NCBI RefSeq assembly: GCF_001429165.1
Contig: NZ_LMIR01000004.1
Location: 372,001 to 436,000 of the forward strand
Length of the DNA stretch: 64,000 bases
Origin: Agromyces sp. Root81
GTDB lineage: Bacteria > Actinomycetota > Actinomycetes > Actinomycetales > Microbacteriaceae
Direction of reading: 5' to 3'
Part shown: positions 44,301 through 51,255 of the stretch, piece by piece
How the letters are laid out: each line of letters begins with the position of its first letter
How positions within the stretch are numbered: position 1 is the first letter of the stretch
Notes under the pieces: generated by a model
Told to the model about the DNA's origin: nothing
The model's input: only the letters and a program-made list of their open reading frames with translations
Databases searched by the model: none
Position numbers and translations under genes: made by a program

Positions 44301-44492
44301 CGCGGTCGCCGCGACACGTGTCGCCGAGAGCACGAGCACCTCGTCGGTGGCGTGACCGAGGCGCTCGATGCGGTCGGCGACGAGCTCGATCGCGAACGTC
44401 GTCTTGCCGCTGCCGGGGGCCCCGAACACCGCGACATGCCCGTCTGCCGCGAGCCTCGAGACGGGGGCTTCGGATGTCGCGGTGACCTGCAT
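41385..44492 (-). CDS. adnA: Helicase-nuclease subunit AdnA
   Basis: The 1035-residue partner has motif I GAPGSGKT (24-31) and the divergent motif II LIVVDDAQEATE, in which the usual DExx is DDAQ as in other AdnA proteins. Motif III is GDPDVASNGFRGG. The C-terminal nuclease domain has GTIDRVEASADGTTVIVDLKTGRTPPS and HPQLAAYQLAA. Gene order adnA-adnB followed by nudC-uvrD2 is the same as Rv3202c-Rv3198c, which makes the assignment secure. The upstream gap to the divergent DUF3107 gene is 93 bases. Confidence 0.93.
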   Translation of the reverse strand: MQVTATSEAPVSRLAADGHVAVFGAPGSGKTTFAIELVADRIERLGHATDEVLVLSATRVAATALRDRLAVRLGVTTRGPLARTANSLAFQVVRAFTGTPVTLLTGAEHDQIIGELLEGGIRDGFGPEWPDPLTPEVRVLRGFRSELRDLLMRAVEHGVDAPTLAALGDRTGRPEWVAAAAFLEEYDEVKAQLRPDQYDSSELGAFAAAIVRDSTTDASAEAALGLLARVRLIVVDDAQEATESTAALLGAFAARGVAVIALGDPDVASNGFRGGRAELLGSLGSVLGTGAVERVELPVVHRGRPELRAIVQSVSGHIGTALGGTHRSAVRETPTGAEADRLAAVLGIEAPSHAAECQAVAAVLRERHLLDGVPWSSMAVVLRSGGDVPAFERGLALADVPTAGNAARTALRDAPAAAALLAAASLVLDREPLTPELAVTVLTGPIGRLDSVGLRRLRLALRHEELANEGTRTADELLVEALGAPGGFETIDAAPARRAARLAKLLATARGVAQRGGTIEEVLWSIWEGSGLATEWAAQAAGTGVLAEEANRALDAAVALFAAAQRFVEREPDAPPVRFVDEVLASELPEDSLAPQRSAETVVVTTPPAVIGREFEVVVIAGLQDGVWPNLRPRGTLLHSALLPRVVAAARSGAPLPAPETVAEARASVRGDELRLFVLAASRASRQLVLSCTANDDEQPSMLMGYATERIKAARRRPLHLRGLVGALREEATSSGGGEAPAALALLAEQGVPGAHPDEWYGLAEPSTTAPLVDLDGDPEALVSVSPSQIDRAEESPLGWFIDHVASPPSGLAASIGTIVHAVVEEAGAREDGDTSIETLWAAVEERWRELRFEAGWVAERERRGARRMAEGASDYLANFVDDGKVLLGAEGRFTLVIGRVRISGTIDRVEASADGTTVIVDLKTGRTPPSAAETAAHPQLAAYQLAARAGEVPNSGTLGGAKLVYLAKPTRGNAFTERAQQPFDDEADAEFRERLDSVARTMSGSEFEGPAELGYRSRFGGWQYRVHLVPAVSA

Positions 44493-44585
44493 GTCGGCAA
44501 CGCTAACGGGTTCCGCCGACAGTGAACCTGCACTGGCCCAGCGAGCCGGTGTCGTAGGGTTGGCGCAAGAGCAGAAAGGCGTACC

Positions 44586-44810
44586 GTGGACGTTCGCATC
44601 GGCATTCAGAACTCCCCCCGTGAACTCGGATTCGAGACTTCGCAGTCAGCTGCGGAGGTCGAGCAGGCGGTCGCCGCGGCACTCGCCGGGCAGTCGCCGC
44701 TGCTGACGCTCACCGACGACAAGGGCACCCGCTACGTCGTGCCCTCTGCCGCACTCGCCTACGTCGAGATCGGCTCCGAGGAGTCGCGCCGCGTCGGCTT
44801 CGTCGCCTGA
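44586..44810 (+). CDS. DUF3107 family small protein
   Basis: The 74-residue protein begins VRIGIQNSPRELGFETSQSAAEVEQAV after its start and ends KGTRYVVPSAALAYVEIGSEESRRVGFVA, which is the complete DUF3107 (Rv3208A-like) sequence. The function is unknown. It precedes the next small membrane-protein gene by one base and is probably co-transcribed with it. Confidence 0.92.
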   Translation: MDVRIGIQNSPRELGFETSQSAAEVEQAVAAALAGQSPLLTLTDDKGTRYVVPSAALAYVEIGSEESRRVGFVA

Positions 44811-44811
44811 C

Positions 44812-45117
44812 ATGGAACTCATCTTCGTCGTCGTGGGCGGCGCCATCCTGGGCCTCGCAGCGCAGTTCGTGGTGCCGCTCCGGCACCTCCGCGGCGTGGC
44901 AGTGGGCCCGGCGATCGGCGCAGCCGTCGCCGCCGTCGTGTGGGTCGCGCTGACCTGGCTGGGCTGGGCGTGGGACGGCGGCTGGATCTGGGTGGTCTCG
45001 CTCGTGCTGGCGGCGCTCGTGCCCGCCGCCGTGCTCTACGTGCTCTCCCCGCGCCGTGAGCGAGCGGATGCCGCGATCTTCGAGCGGCTCTCCCGCCCGG
45101 GTGTCGTCCGCGCCTGA
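44812..45117 (+). CDS. Small integral membrane protein
   Basis: The 101-residue protein has three hydrophobic segments (about 2-22, 32-53, 58-82) and a basic C-terminal tail. The ATG follows the DUF3107 stop after one base. In mycobacteria an unrelated-looking membrane protein (Rv3209) holds the same place. No function can be given. Confidence 0.8.
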   Translation: MELIFVVVGGAILGLAAQFVVPLRHLRGVAVGPAIGAAVAAVVWVALTWLGWAWDGGWIWVVSLVLAALVPAAVLYVLSPRRERADAAIFERLSRPGVVRA

Positions 45118-45170
45118 CGCGGACCGCGCTGCTCGATCGTGAGGTCGAGCGCGCCAAGGCCGTGAGGTGA

Positions 45171-45232
45171 TCAGGCCGTGCGGCCGAGCGCGTGCAAGCG
45201 GCTCAGGCCGTGAGGCCGAGCGCGTCCATGCG
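45171..45232. repeat. Tandem duplication at the 3' end of the ferritin-like gene
   Basis: A 30-base unit, starting TCAGGCCGTG, occurs at 45171-45200 and 45203-45232 (32-base period) with four mismatches; a more degraded relative lies at 45140-45170. The second copy contains the stop and last nine codons of the ferritin-like gene, so the first repeats them beyond the gene. Confidence 0.65.
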
Positions 45233-45946
45233 ACGCGTGTGCGCGGCGATGAGCTCCGTGAAGACCGGCTCGACGTCGGCACCGCGATCGTTCGAGTCGG
45301 ACGCGCGCAGCGCAGATCGTGCGATCAGCAGCGTGTCACCCACGAGGCTGCGGCCCCAGAGGGCCAGCCGGTCGGCGAGGCCGGGGTCGGCTGCGATCGC
45401 AGCGAGCAGTTCGGCGTGCAGCACGCCTGCCGAGGCCTCGTCTTCGGCGAGGATCGCGCGCACTCGCGTCGCGAGTTCGCCGGGCAGCCCCGCGGAGAGC
45501 CGCGAGAAGTAGTCGTCGAGCATGCCAGCGGTGACGTGGATGCCGAGCAGCAGCTCGTACCAGTCGGCGCCCGCGCTCGCCTGACGGAACCGCTCCGCCG
45601 CCGGCGCGAACGGCGCCATCACCTCGACGGGCTCGACATCGAGCCGGCGCAGCTCGGCGATCAGCGCATGGTGCTGGCGGAGCGCACCGCCTGCTGCACG
45701 ACTGAGGCCCTCTTTCGCCGACAGTGTCGGCGCCGTCGCAACGGAGCGCGCGAGCGACTCGAAGAACTCGAGCTGGATGTACGCGGCCTGGCCGAGGAAC
45801 GGCACGGGCTCGGGCACGAGTTCGGTGAAATCGACCCGTGTGAGGTCGGTCGGCGCGACCCGCGGGCGCAGCCGAGGCAGCTCGGGGCGCGGAAGGCGTC
45901 GATTCGACCAGAGGACCACAGCAGACAGCTTACCGAGGCGTTCCAT
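45203..45946 (-). CDS. Ferritin-like fold protein (Rv3210c-like)
   Basis: The 247-residue helical protein belongs to the actinobacterial group annotated as ferritin-like or tRNA-hydroxylase-like: AAYIQLEFFESLARSVATAPT, LRQHHALIAELRRLDVEPVEVM, WYELLLGIHVTAGMLDDYFSRL, AILAEDEASAGVLHAELLAAI. Candidate metal ligands are the E and H residues in these helices. Whether it binds iron or acts on tRNA is unknown. It is divergent from rhlE, as Rv3210c is from Rv3211. The start ATG lies in one copy of a 50-base tandem repeat. Confidence 0.82.
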   Translation of the reverse strand: MERLGKLSAVVLWSNRRLPRPELPRLRPRVAPTDLTRVDFTELVPEPVPFLGQAAYIQLEFFESLARSVATAPTLSAKEGLSRAAGGALRQHHALIAELRRLDVEPVEVMAPFAPAAERFRQASAGADWYELLLGIHVTAGMLDDYFSRLSAGLPGELATRVRAILAEDEASAGVLHAELLAAIAADPGLADRLALWGRSLVGDTLLIARSALRASDSNDRGADVEPVFTELIAAHTRRMDALGLTA

Positions 45947-46007
45947 GAGTCTCGGATCCAGAGGACCACAGCAGACAGCTTACCGAGGCGTTCAGGGAGT
46001 CTCGGAT
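45908..46007. repeat. 50-base tandem duplication over the start of the ferritin-like gene
   Basis: Two 50-base copies (45908-45957 and 45958-46007) differ only at three adjacent bases: the first has CAT, the reverse complement of the start codon, and the second has AGG. The first copy encodes the first 13 codons of the ferritin-like protein, and the second repeats them without an ATG. It lies in the divergent promoter region with rhlE. Confidence 0.85.
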
Positions 46008-46112
46008 AGGGTAGAGGGTGCATGCGGGCGATGGATCCGCAGCCGTGCGCCTGGGGTTGAGAACGGGGCGCGCATCCGACCGCCACCTCGAGCAACACGA
46101 ACAGGCAGACTT

Positions 46113-47684
46113 TTGACCACTTTCACCGACCTCGGCATCGCGTCCGACATCGTCGACGCACTCGCCGGGAAGGGCATCATCGATGCCTTCCCCATCCAGG
46201 AACAGACCATCCCCCTCGCCCTCTCCGGGCAGGACATCATCGGCCAGGCCAAGACCGGCACGGGCAAGACCTTCGGGTTCGGCCTGCCGATCATCCAGCG
46301 CCTCGGCGACGACCCCGAGCCCGGCGTCAAGGCGCTGGTCGTCGTGCCGACCCGCGAACTCTGCGTGCAGGTCACCGAAGACCTCGAGCTCGCGACATCC
46401 AATCGCCCCACCAAGATCGTGTCGATCTACGGCGGCAAGGCGTACGAAGGCCAGATCGAGCAGCTCAAGGCCGGAGCGCAGATCGTCGTCGGCACCCCGG
46501 GGCGCCTCCTCGACCTCGCCTCGCAGCGTCTCCTCTCGCTGAAGAACGTTCAGGAGATGGTGCTCGACGAGGCCGACAAGATGCTCGATCTCGGCTTCCT
46601 CGCCGACATCGAGAAGCTCATGGCGCAGACGCCGGCGACCCGCCACACGATGCTGTTCTCGGCCACCATGCCGGGCCCGATCGTCGCGCTCGCGCGCCGC
46701 TTCATGGTGCGCCCCATCCACATCCGGGCGACCGACCCCGATGAGGGCCTCACGCAGGCGAACATCAAGCACCTCGTCTACCGGGCGCACTCGCTCGATA
46801 AAGACGAGGTCATCTCGCGCATCCTCCAGGCCGAGGGTCGCGGCAAGACCGTGATCTTCACGCGCACGAAGCGCGCGGCGGCCAAGCTCGTCGAGGAGCT
46901 CAACGACCGCGGCTTCAACGCCGCTGCCGTGCACGGTGACCTGAACCAGGACCAGCGCGAGCGCGCGATGGCCGCGTTCAAGGCCGGCAAGAAGGACGTG
47001 CTCATCGCCACGGATGTCGCGGCGCGCGGCATCGACGTCGACGACGTGACGCACGTCATCAACCACACCATCCCCGACGACGACAAGGCGTACCTGCACC
47101 GCGTGGGCCGCACCGGCCGCGCCGGCAAGACCGGCATCGCGGTGACGTTCGTCGACTGGGACGACCTGCACAAGTGGGCGCTCATCAACCGCGCCCTCGA
47201 GTTCGGCCAGCCCGAGCCGACCGAGACGTACTCGTCGAGCCCGCACCTCTTCTCCGACCTCGACATCCCCGCGGGCACCAAGGGCCGCCTGAAGCCGTCG
47301 TCCGCTGTCGCCGCGCCGACGCGCTCGGCCACGGCCGGTCGCAGCGAGGGCCGCTCGGGCGGTCGCTCCGAGGGACGCTCCGGCGGTCGCTCCGAGGGCG
47401 GTTCAGAGCGAGCGGATGCCGGCGCGGAGCGCGCCCCCCGCACCCGGAGCCGCAACCGCACGCGCGGCGGCAAGCCGGCCGGCGAGATCGCGGGCGTCGC
47501 CCCCGAGTCGGCGCCGACCGAGGCTGCCGTGGCTCAGGCTGCTCCCGCCGAGGTCGCCGTCAAGGAGCCCGGCACGGGCACCCACGATGGCAAGGGCAAC
47601 GAGCACCACGACGGCAACGCCGCTCCCCCGCGTCGCCGCCGTCGCCGCGGCCCGCGCACCGGTGGCACCACGCCCCAGGCGTAA
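46113..47684 (+). CDS. rhlE: DEAD-box RNA helicase (RhlE type)
   Basis: From TTG 46113 the protein is 523 residues (LTTFTDLGIASDIVDAL is the normal DEAD-box start). Motifs: Q-motif FPIQEQTIPLAL, motif I AKTGTGKT (46-53), Ia PTRELCVQV, Ib TPGR, motif II DEAD (152-155), motif III SAT (183-185), motif V ATDVAARGID, motif VI HRVGRTGRAGK. A basic, low-complexity C-terminal tail has GRSEGRSGG repeats (about residues 408-430) and ends RRRRRRGPRTGG, which should bind RNA. The frame is open upstream but not coding. It marks the left border of the accessory island. Confidence 0.93.
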   Translation: MTTFTDLGIASDIVDALAGKGIIDAFPIQEQTIPLALSGQDIIGQAKTGTGKTFGFGLPIIQRLGDDPEPGVKALVVVPTRELCVQVTEDLELATSNRPTKIVSIYGGKAYEGQIEQLKAGAQIVVGTPGRLLDLASQRLLSLKNVQEMVLDEADKMLDLGFLADIEKLMAQTPATRHTMLFSATMPGPIVALARRFMVRPIHIRATDPDEGLTQANIKHLVYRAHSLDKDEVISRILQAEGRGKTVIFTRTKRAAAKLVEELNDRGFNAAAVHGDLNQDQRERAMAAFKAGKKDVLIATDVAARGIDVDDVTHVINHTIPDDDKAYLHRVGRTGRAGKTGIAVTFVDWDDLHKWALINRALEFGQPEPTETYSSSPHLFSDLDIPAGTKGRLKPSSAVAAPTRSATAGRSEGRSGGRSEGRSGGRSEGGSERADAGAERAPRTRSRNRTRGGKPAGEIAGVAPESAPTEAAVAQAAPAEVAVKEPGTGTHDGKGNEHHDGNAAPPRRRRRRGPRTGGTTPQA

Positions 47685-47746
47685 CCCTGTAGCGACGTTT
47701 CAGCGCCCGCTCGGCTTCGGCCGGGCGGGCGCGGTGCGTTTGGCCA

Positions 47747-48004
47747 TCACGCCGACGGCTGATCCTCGTCGAGTCCGTACTCCGCCTGAAGCCGCGCTCG
47801 CGCTTCACGGTGCTCGTCTCCATACCGAGGGGAAAAGAGAACGTTCACTTGGCGTTGAAGGCCGGCTTCAAGCTTCCCGCGAACGAACTCCTCAACCGTT
47901 GGATGTTCGTCGTCGTCATACAACTCGTTGAAGTCGGCGATCCACTCGAAGAGCACGAGCGCCTCGTCCTGGCTGAAATCGATCCATACGCGGTCTTCGG
48001 ACAT
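47747..48004 (-). CDS. Small acidic protein of unknown function
   Basis: The 85-residue protein (WIDFSQDEALVLFEWIADFNELYDDDEHPTVEEFVRGKLEAGLQ) has a GGGAGAG ribosome binding site at a good distance from its ATG. Net charge is strongly negative and no domain is recognised. Small acidic proteins of this kind often serve as immunity or antitoxin partners, but nothing beside it identifies a toxin. It is the first gene of the accessory island after rhlE. Confidence 0.7.
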   Translation of the reverse strand: MSEDRVWIDFSQDEALVLFEWIADFNELYDDDEHPTVEEFVRGKLEAGLQRQVNVLFSPRYGDEHREARARLQAEYGLDEDQPSA

Positions 48005-48076
48005 CTAGTTGATCTCTCCCATCAGCCGCCCTCGGCACGACCTGATGGGCAGACTCAGCATAAATCTCGTAGGACG

Positions 48077-48682
48077 CTACCGCGCCGCACCGGAGCCTTT
48101 CGGACCGGCATCGCTCAAAAGCGCCGCGGCCAAGCGCAAGTGCGCACGCCGTGATGCCTCTGCCGCACCCCACGTCCACCGGGTGCCGAGCGTCACGAGC
48201 ACACTCGCGTCGGCCGATGCCACCTCGAGCGCGTAGTAGCTGAAGCCCCAGATTCGTTGCGAGGTGAGCGCGAGTGACTGGATGTGGTTCACGAAGCCGA
48301 GTTCAGACATCCCGTCCCCCTCATCGATCCACGCACCGATCGCACCCGGCCGTGGCGTCAGCGCCACGATCATGTTCTCAGGGGCCAAACGGCCGTAGTC
48401 GATCGCCACTGCCTTGCCGTTCGGCCGGAGTTGCGTCGCTGCGCGACGGGCAGCCCGACTCGTGATGAATCCCACCAGGATGCTCAGGCCGGCCGCGCCG
48501 CCCCAGACGAGAACGCCGGCCACGACGACGGAGATGAGTGTCGCAGGGCCTGATTCTGCCCCTGACGCTGCGAGCCACAGGAGTGGGAGTAGGGCGCCCG
48601 CGATGGCCATCCCACCGATCACAGAGACACCCAGCACGCGGTTGCCTGCCCGCGCTGCTTGCGCGCGAATCTCGAGGGTCAT
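48077..48682 (-). CDS. Membrane protein with two N-terminal helices, unknown function
   Basis: From ATG 48682 (GGAGG 10-14 bases upstream) the protein is 201 residues. Two hydrophobic segments (about 18-40 and 48-72) are followed by a basic loop (TSRAARRAATQLRPNG) and a ~120-residue soluble domain that looks like beta strands (AIDYGRLAPENMIVALTPRPGAIGAW, LALTSQRIWGFSYYALEVA). The topology resembles small membrane-anchored PH-like proteins, but I do not recognise the family. Confidence 0.65.
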   Translation of the reverse strand: MTLEIRAQAARAGNRVLGVSVIGGMAIAGALLPLLWLAASGAESGPATLISVVVAGVLVWGGAAGLSILVGFITSRAARRAATQLRPNGKAVAIDYGRLAPENMIVALTPRPGAIGAWIDEGDGMSELGFVNHIQSLALTSQRIWGFSYYALEVASADASVLVTLGTRWTWGAAEASRRAHLRLAAALLSDAGPKGSGAAR

Positions 48683-48806
48683 CCGCTCACCGCCTCCTCC
48701 ACCGCGCCAGTGATGCGTTCCAGTCCGCAACCCAGGTCATCTCGGCTGAGACTAGCCCACCTGTCAGGGGCAGGCAGACCCCACGTTTTGCTGAGTAGGT
48801 TTCGCG

Positions 48807-49292
48807 TCAGCGCGCGAGTGTCGACGTCGGCAATTCGGCTCCTTCGTCACTACCAAACGTGACACCATCGCGCTCGGAGACCGCGCTCTCTGCCGAGGTC
48901 GGCACGTACCGCCACACCCACATGGTCAGCACGGCCGTGAGCAGGATCATGATCACGCCCAGCGGCACGTGCAGGGCGACCAGGGAACGGAACCCGGCGA
49001 ACGCCAGCAACGACATGAACGCGAGCAAGCCGACGGTCGCCCAGATCGGCCAGCGGGGAGCCTGCCCAAGCCGCCGCGCGAGGATCGCGGCGACGATGCT
49101 GATCATCAACACGATGCCCGACGCCGTCGCCATCTCGCGATGCAGCGCGAACGCCGACGTCAGCCCGCCCATGAACAGGCCGGCCAGCACCGCCTGACCG
49201 AACATGAGGAGCGCGGTCACCGTCAGCGAGATCCGCAGGAACCGCACTGGCCACCGGCGCGATTCGCGAGCCGTGTCATTGAGTGAGGACAT
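48807..49292 (-). CDS. Four-helix membrane protein (DUF6220-like)
   Basis: The 161-residue protein has four hydrophobic segments with histidines in helix contexts (FALHREMATASGIVLMISIVAAIL, LVALHVPLGVIMILLTAVLTMWVWR), which is the pattern of a small cytochrome-b561-like fold; similar genes often sit beside MarR regulators. It is divergent from marR across an operator-rich gap and is the likely target of that regulator. The function is unknown. Confidence 0.72.
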   Translation of the reverse strand: MSSLNDTARESRRWPVRFLRISLTVTALLMFGQAVLAGLFMGGLTSAFALHREMATASGIVLMISIVAAILARRLGQAPRWPIWATVGLLAFMSLLAFAGFRSLVALHVPLGVIMILLTAVLTMWVWRYVPTSAESAVSERDGVTFGSDEGAELPTSTLAR

Positions 49293-49312
49293 GATCGGAG
49301 CCTATCCACTAG

Positions 49313-49340
49313 ATCCAAATGGATCAATTGCAATTGGATC
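49313..49340. promoter_or_regulatory. Palindromic operator region between membrane protein and marR
   Basis: ATCCAAATGGAT (49313-49324) and AATTGCAATT (49326-49335) are adjacent palindromes, and TGGATC recurs at 49319-49325 and 49335-49340. They fill the 68-base divergent gap that is far richer in A/T than its surroundings. MarR proteins bind such dyads to repress themselves and the neighbour. Confidence 0.6.
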
Positions 49341-49360
49341 GAATTTGAGAGAATCGAACC

Positions 49361-49819
49361 ATGAGCGATGACAGCGGGCAGGTCTCGATCGAGGTGGGGC
49401 TGCTGCTCCACCAGGTCTACACAGAAGCGACGCAACGACTGAATGACGCGCTGCGGCCCATGAACCTGGCCAGCCGGCATGTCACGGTGATGTTCCTGAT
49501 ACGTGATGGCGTGCAGACCCAACGCGACCTCGTCGCGCGACTCAACACCGACAAGACCGGAATGGTCCGAGTGATCGACGACCTCGAACGACTCGGCTAC
49601 GTCACCCGAACGCCCTCGACACTGGACCGAAGGGTCACCATCCTCGCGCTCACGGGCGACGGGAATCAGGCCCTGCGGAAGGCGCAGCAGCACACCAAGC
49701 GCGTGTCCGCGGAGTTGTTCCACGCCGTCAGCCCGCATGAGCTGGACACGTTGAGGTCGATCCTGATGCGCACGCTGGCCCCAAGTTCAGCGCGCCGTGA
49801 AGGCCCCGCCGCGAACTGA
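49361..49819 (+). CDS. MarR-family transcriptional regulator
   Basis: The 152-residue protein has the MarR winged helix-turn-helix (SRHVTVMFLIRDGVQTQRDLVARLNTDKTGMVRVIDDLERLGYVTRTPSTLDRRVTILALTGDG), including the wing D-R-R motif, flanked by dimerisation helices. It is divergent from the four-helix membrane protein and probably regulates it. The ligand is unknown. Confidence 0.9.
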   Translation: MSDDSGQVSIEVGLLLHQVYTEATQRLNDALRPMNLASRHVTVMFLIRDGVQTQRDLVARLNTDKTGMVRVIDDLERLGYVTRTPSTLDRRVTILALTGDGNQALRKAQQHTKRVSAELFHAVSPHELDTLRSILMRTLAPSSARREGPAAN

Positions 49820-50129
49820 TCGATGAAAGCAGGAGGCTTTGCTTGCCCGCAGCCCGATCGCCCCACCCACCTCCGCGTCAACAGAGTCCCTGAACCTGCC
49901 TGCCAACATCGCAGGAGCCCCGCGAAACACCAGCCAGGCAATAGCGGCTGACGCGCGAGCCGGGAATCCCCCCACCAACGTGCCAAGATCCATGTGGGCC
50001 GAACCCGAATCCAGACGTTCCCAAAGCCAGCAACCAAATTCCTTCGCGCACCTTCACCCGTGACCAGCGAAGCGGGCGGTGGCGGGGTTGCGCTGCGGCT
50101 CCGAATCCCAGCCTTCCTCGACCCGAGGG
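49820..50129. other. Intergenic stretch without a supported gene
   Basis: These 310 bases lie between two convergent genes. Several short frames are open on both strands, but they are rich in Pro/Ser/Arg and lack ribosome binding sites. I see no repeat, RNA gene or Rhs similarity in it. Confidence 0.5.
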
Positions 50130-50348
50130 CTAATCGTGAGGAATTGGGTTCTGGCGCTCCTGCCGTCGCGCACGGAGGAAAACAGACCAGAACACGCCAT
50201 CAAGCACTACGGCGATGCCAGCGTATACGAACATCATCGGGGACATGGTGAATCCCATGACCACGAGGATGATGACAAGCAGGGCACAGAATAGCGCGTT
50301 GATCAAAGCGCCAATTGTCGATGTCGGACTTAGCTTCGTGCTCACCAT
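50130..50348 (-). CDS. Small two-helix membrane protein
   Basis: The 72-residue protein has two hydrophobic segments (about 12-32 and 38-58) and a basic tail. AGGAG lies four to eight bases before the ATG, so it is likely to be translated. It follows another small membrane protein gene by six bases. In an array of Rhs toxin fragments such proteins can be immunity proteins against membrane-acting toxins; that is inference only. Confidence 0.6.
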   Translation of the reverse strand: MVSTKLSPTSTIGALINALFCALLVIILVVMGFTMSPMMFVYAGIAVVLDGVFWSVFLRARRQERQNPIPHD

Positions 50349-50354
50349 GATCTC

Positions 50355-50558
50355 CTAGTTCAGCTTGGCAACGACTGCAACAGTGCCCCATACGAGGCCG
50401 AAGACAATGCAAACGCCACCCGCGACAGCTGTCCATGCCATAAAGGCGCGTTTCTCAGCCGAACCGTAGGCACTCGATCGCTGCGCCATCGTCAACGCAG
50501 TCTTCACAGGCTGATCGCTCGTGTCATTGCCGAGGGTCTGATCCGCGAAGGTCGTCAT
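50355..50558 (-). CDS. Chimeric small membrane protein whose N-terminus is Rhs-derived
   Basis: The 67-residue frame begins MTTFADQTLGNDTSDQPVKTALT, which is Rhs core sequence (the intact copy nearby reads [23 protein letters not shown]), then switches to a single-helix membrane protein (AFMAWTAVAGGVCIVFGLVWGTVAVVAKLN). An internal ATG at 50489 would give just the 44-residue membrane part. The Rhs remnant has thus been joined to, or donated a start codon to, a small membrane-protein gene. Confidence 0.55.
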   Translation of the reverse strand: MTTFADQTLGNDTSDQPVKTALTMAQRSSAYGSAEKRAFMAWTAVAGGVCIVFGLVWGTVAVVAKLN

Positions 50559-50625
50559 GTTGCCTGCGCGTCATTTGCGAGCTGGGCCGCCGGGGCGGCC
50601 TTGGGTTCATCATTGACCAGATCCT
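50490..50625 (-). pseudogene. Degraded Rhs core fragment
   Basis: The minus strand shows clear DNA-level similarity to the Rhs core segment around [34 protein letters not shown] found at 53930-54040, but with a frame break just before the GN-TTT part and several substitutions. It is the leftmost Rhs remnant. No toxin tip follows in a Rhs frame. Confidence 0.7.
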
Positions 50626-50678
50626 TCGGGCACGAGCCCGCCAGGCATCGGCACCGCACTCGATGCTGAGCTACTTAG

Positions 50679-51182
50679 CTACATTTCAGCACTCACCCAT
50701 CGGGGAAACACCTCGAGCAGGACTGCAACCATGAGGACGAAAACAATGAGCGCAATCACAAACGCGACCTGTGCCTGTCGGAGCCTCTTCCCATCATTGC
50801 GACGGCCATTTCTCACCGACGCCGCGCTCGTAATCAACGTCCATACCGCCAGTAACAGAACAACGCCAACGGTGATCAGGATCGCGGTTGCTGCGGTCAG
50901 CCCATCCAGCAGGCTCGGGAACAGTCTCAGTACAAGCACAATACCGAGGGTGAAAAGAACCTCGATCAGCGCCTGCACGAGCGATGAGGTCGCGAGCATG
51001 TTGTTGGGAGCCGTCGGGCTCAAGTCTCGGTAGCTCCGGAGCCGCGCCACGAGGAATGATTCCTCAGGCTTGCTTCGGAACTGATCGTCCGACCAGCCTG
51101 TGCCGTCCCACCAGCGCAGGAGGTCTGGGGCTTCAGGATCCGCGTACCAGCCTGGTTCAGGGGAGCCGTGCACGCTAGTCAT
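50679..51182 (-). CDS. DUF2510 domain membrane protein
   Basis: The 167-residue protein starts with the DUF2510 motif (PGWYADPEAPDLLRWWDGTGWSDDQF, residues 10-35), followed by a linker and three hydrophobic segments (about 66-88, 97-118, 137-158). DUF2510 is common at the N-terminus of actinobacterial membrane proteins. It lies 73 bases downstream of a Rhs fragment with a hydrophobic C-terminal tip, in the position where an immunity gene is expected; its membrane topology would fit a membrane-acting toxin (inference). Confidence 0.8.
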   Translation of the reverse strand: MTSVHGSPEPGWYADPEAPDLLRWWDGTGWSDDQFRSKPEESFLVARLRSYRDLSPTAPNNMLATSSLVQALIEVLFTLGIVLVLRLFPSLLDGLTAATAILITVGVVLLLAVWTLITSAASVRNGRRNDGKRLRQAQVAFVIALIVFVLMVAVLLEVFPRWVSAEM

Positions 51183-51255
51183 CCTCTCGTACCTTCAAAC
51201 GCTGCAGTACGATCCCCGGCATCCTTTGAGCAACTCATCCGCGCGGTTCCGGCCA

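Noticed and set aside
45908..46007. Possible CRISPR-like repeat
   Set aside because: Only two directly abutting copies, no spacers, and one copy is coding sequence of the ferritin-like gene.
49787..49993. Small minus-strand frame starting MDLGTLVGGFPARASAA
   Set aside because: No ribosome binding site, overlaps the 3' end of marR, and no recognisable family; more likely chance.
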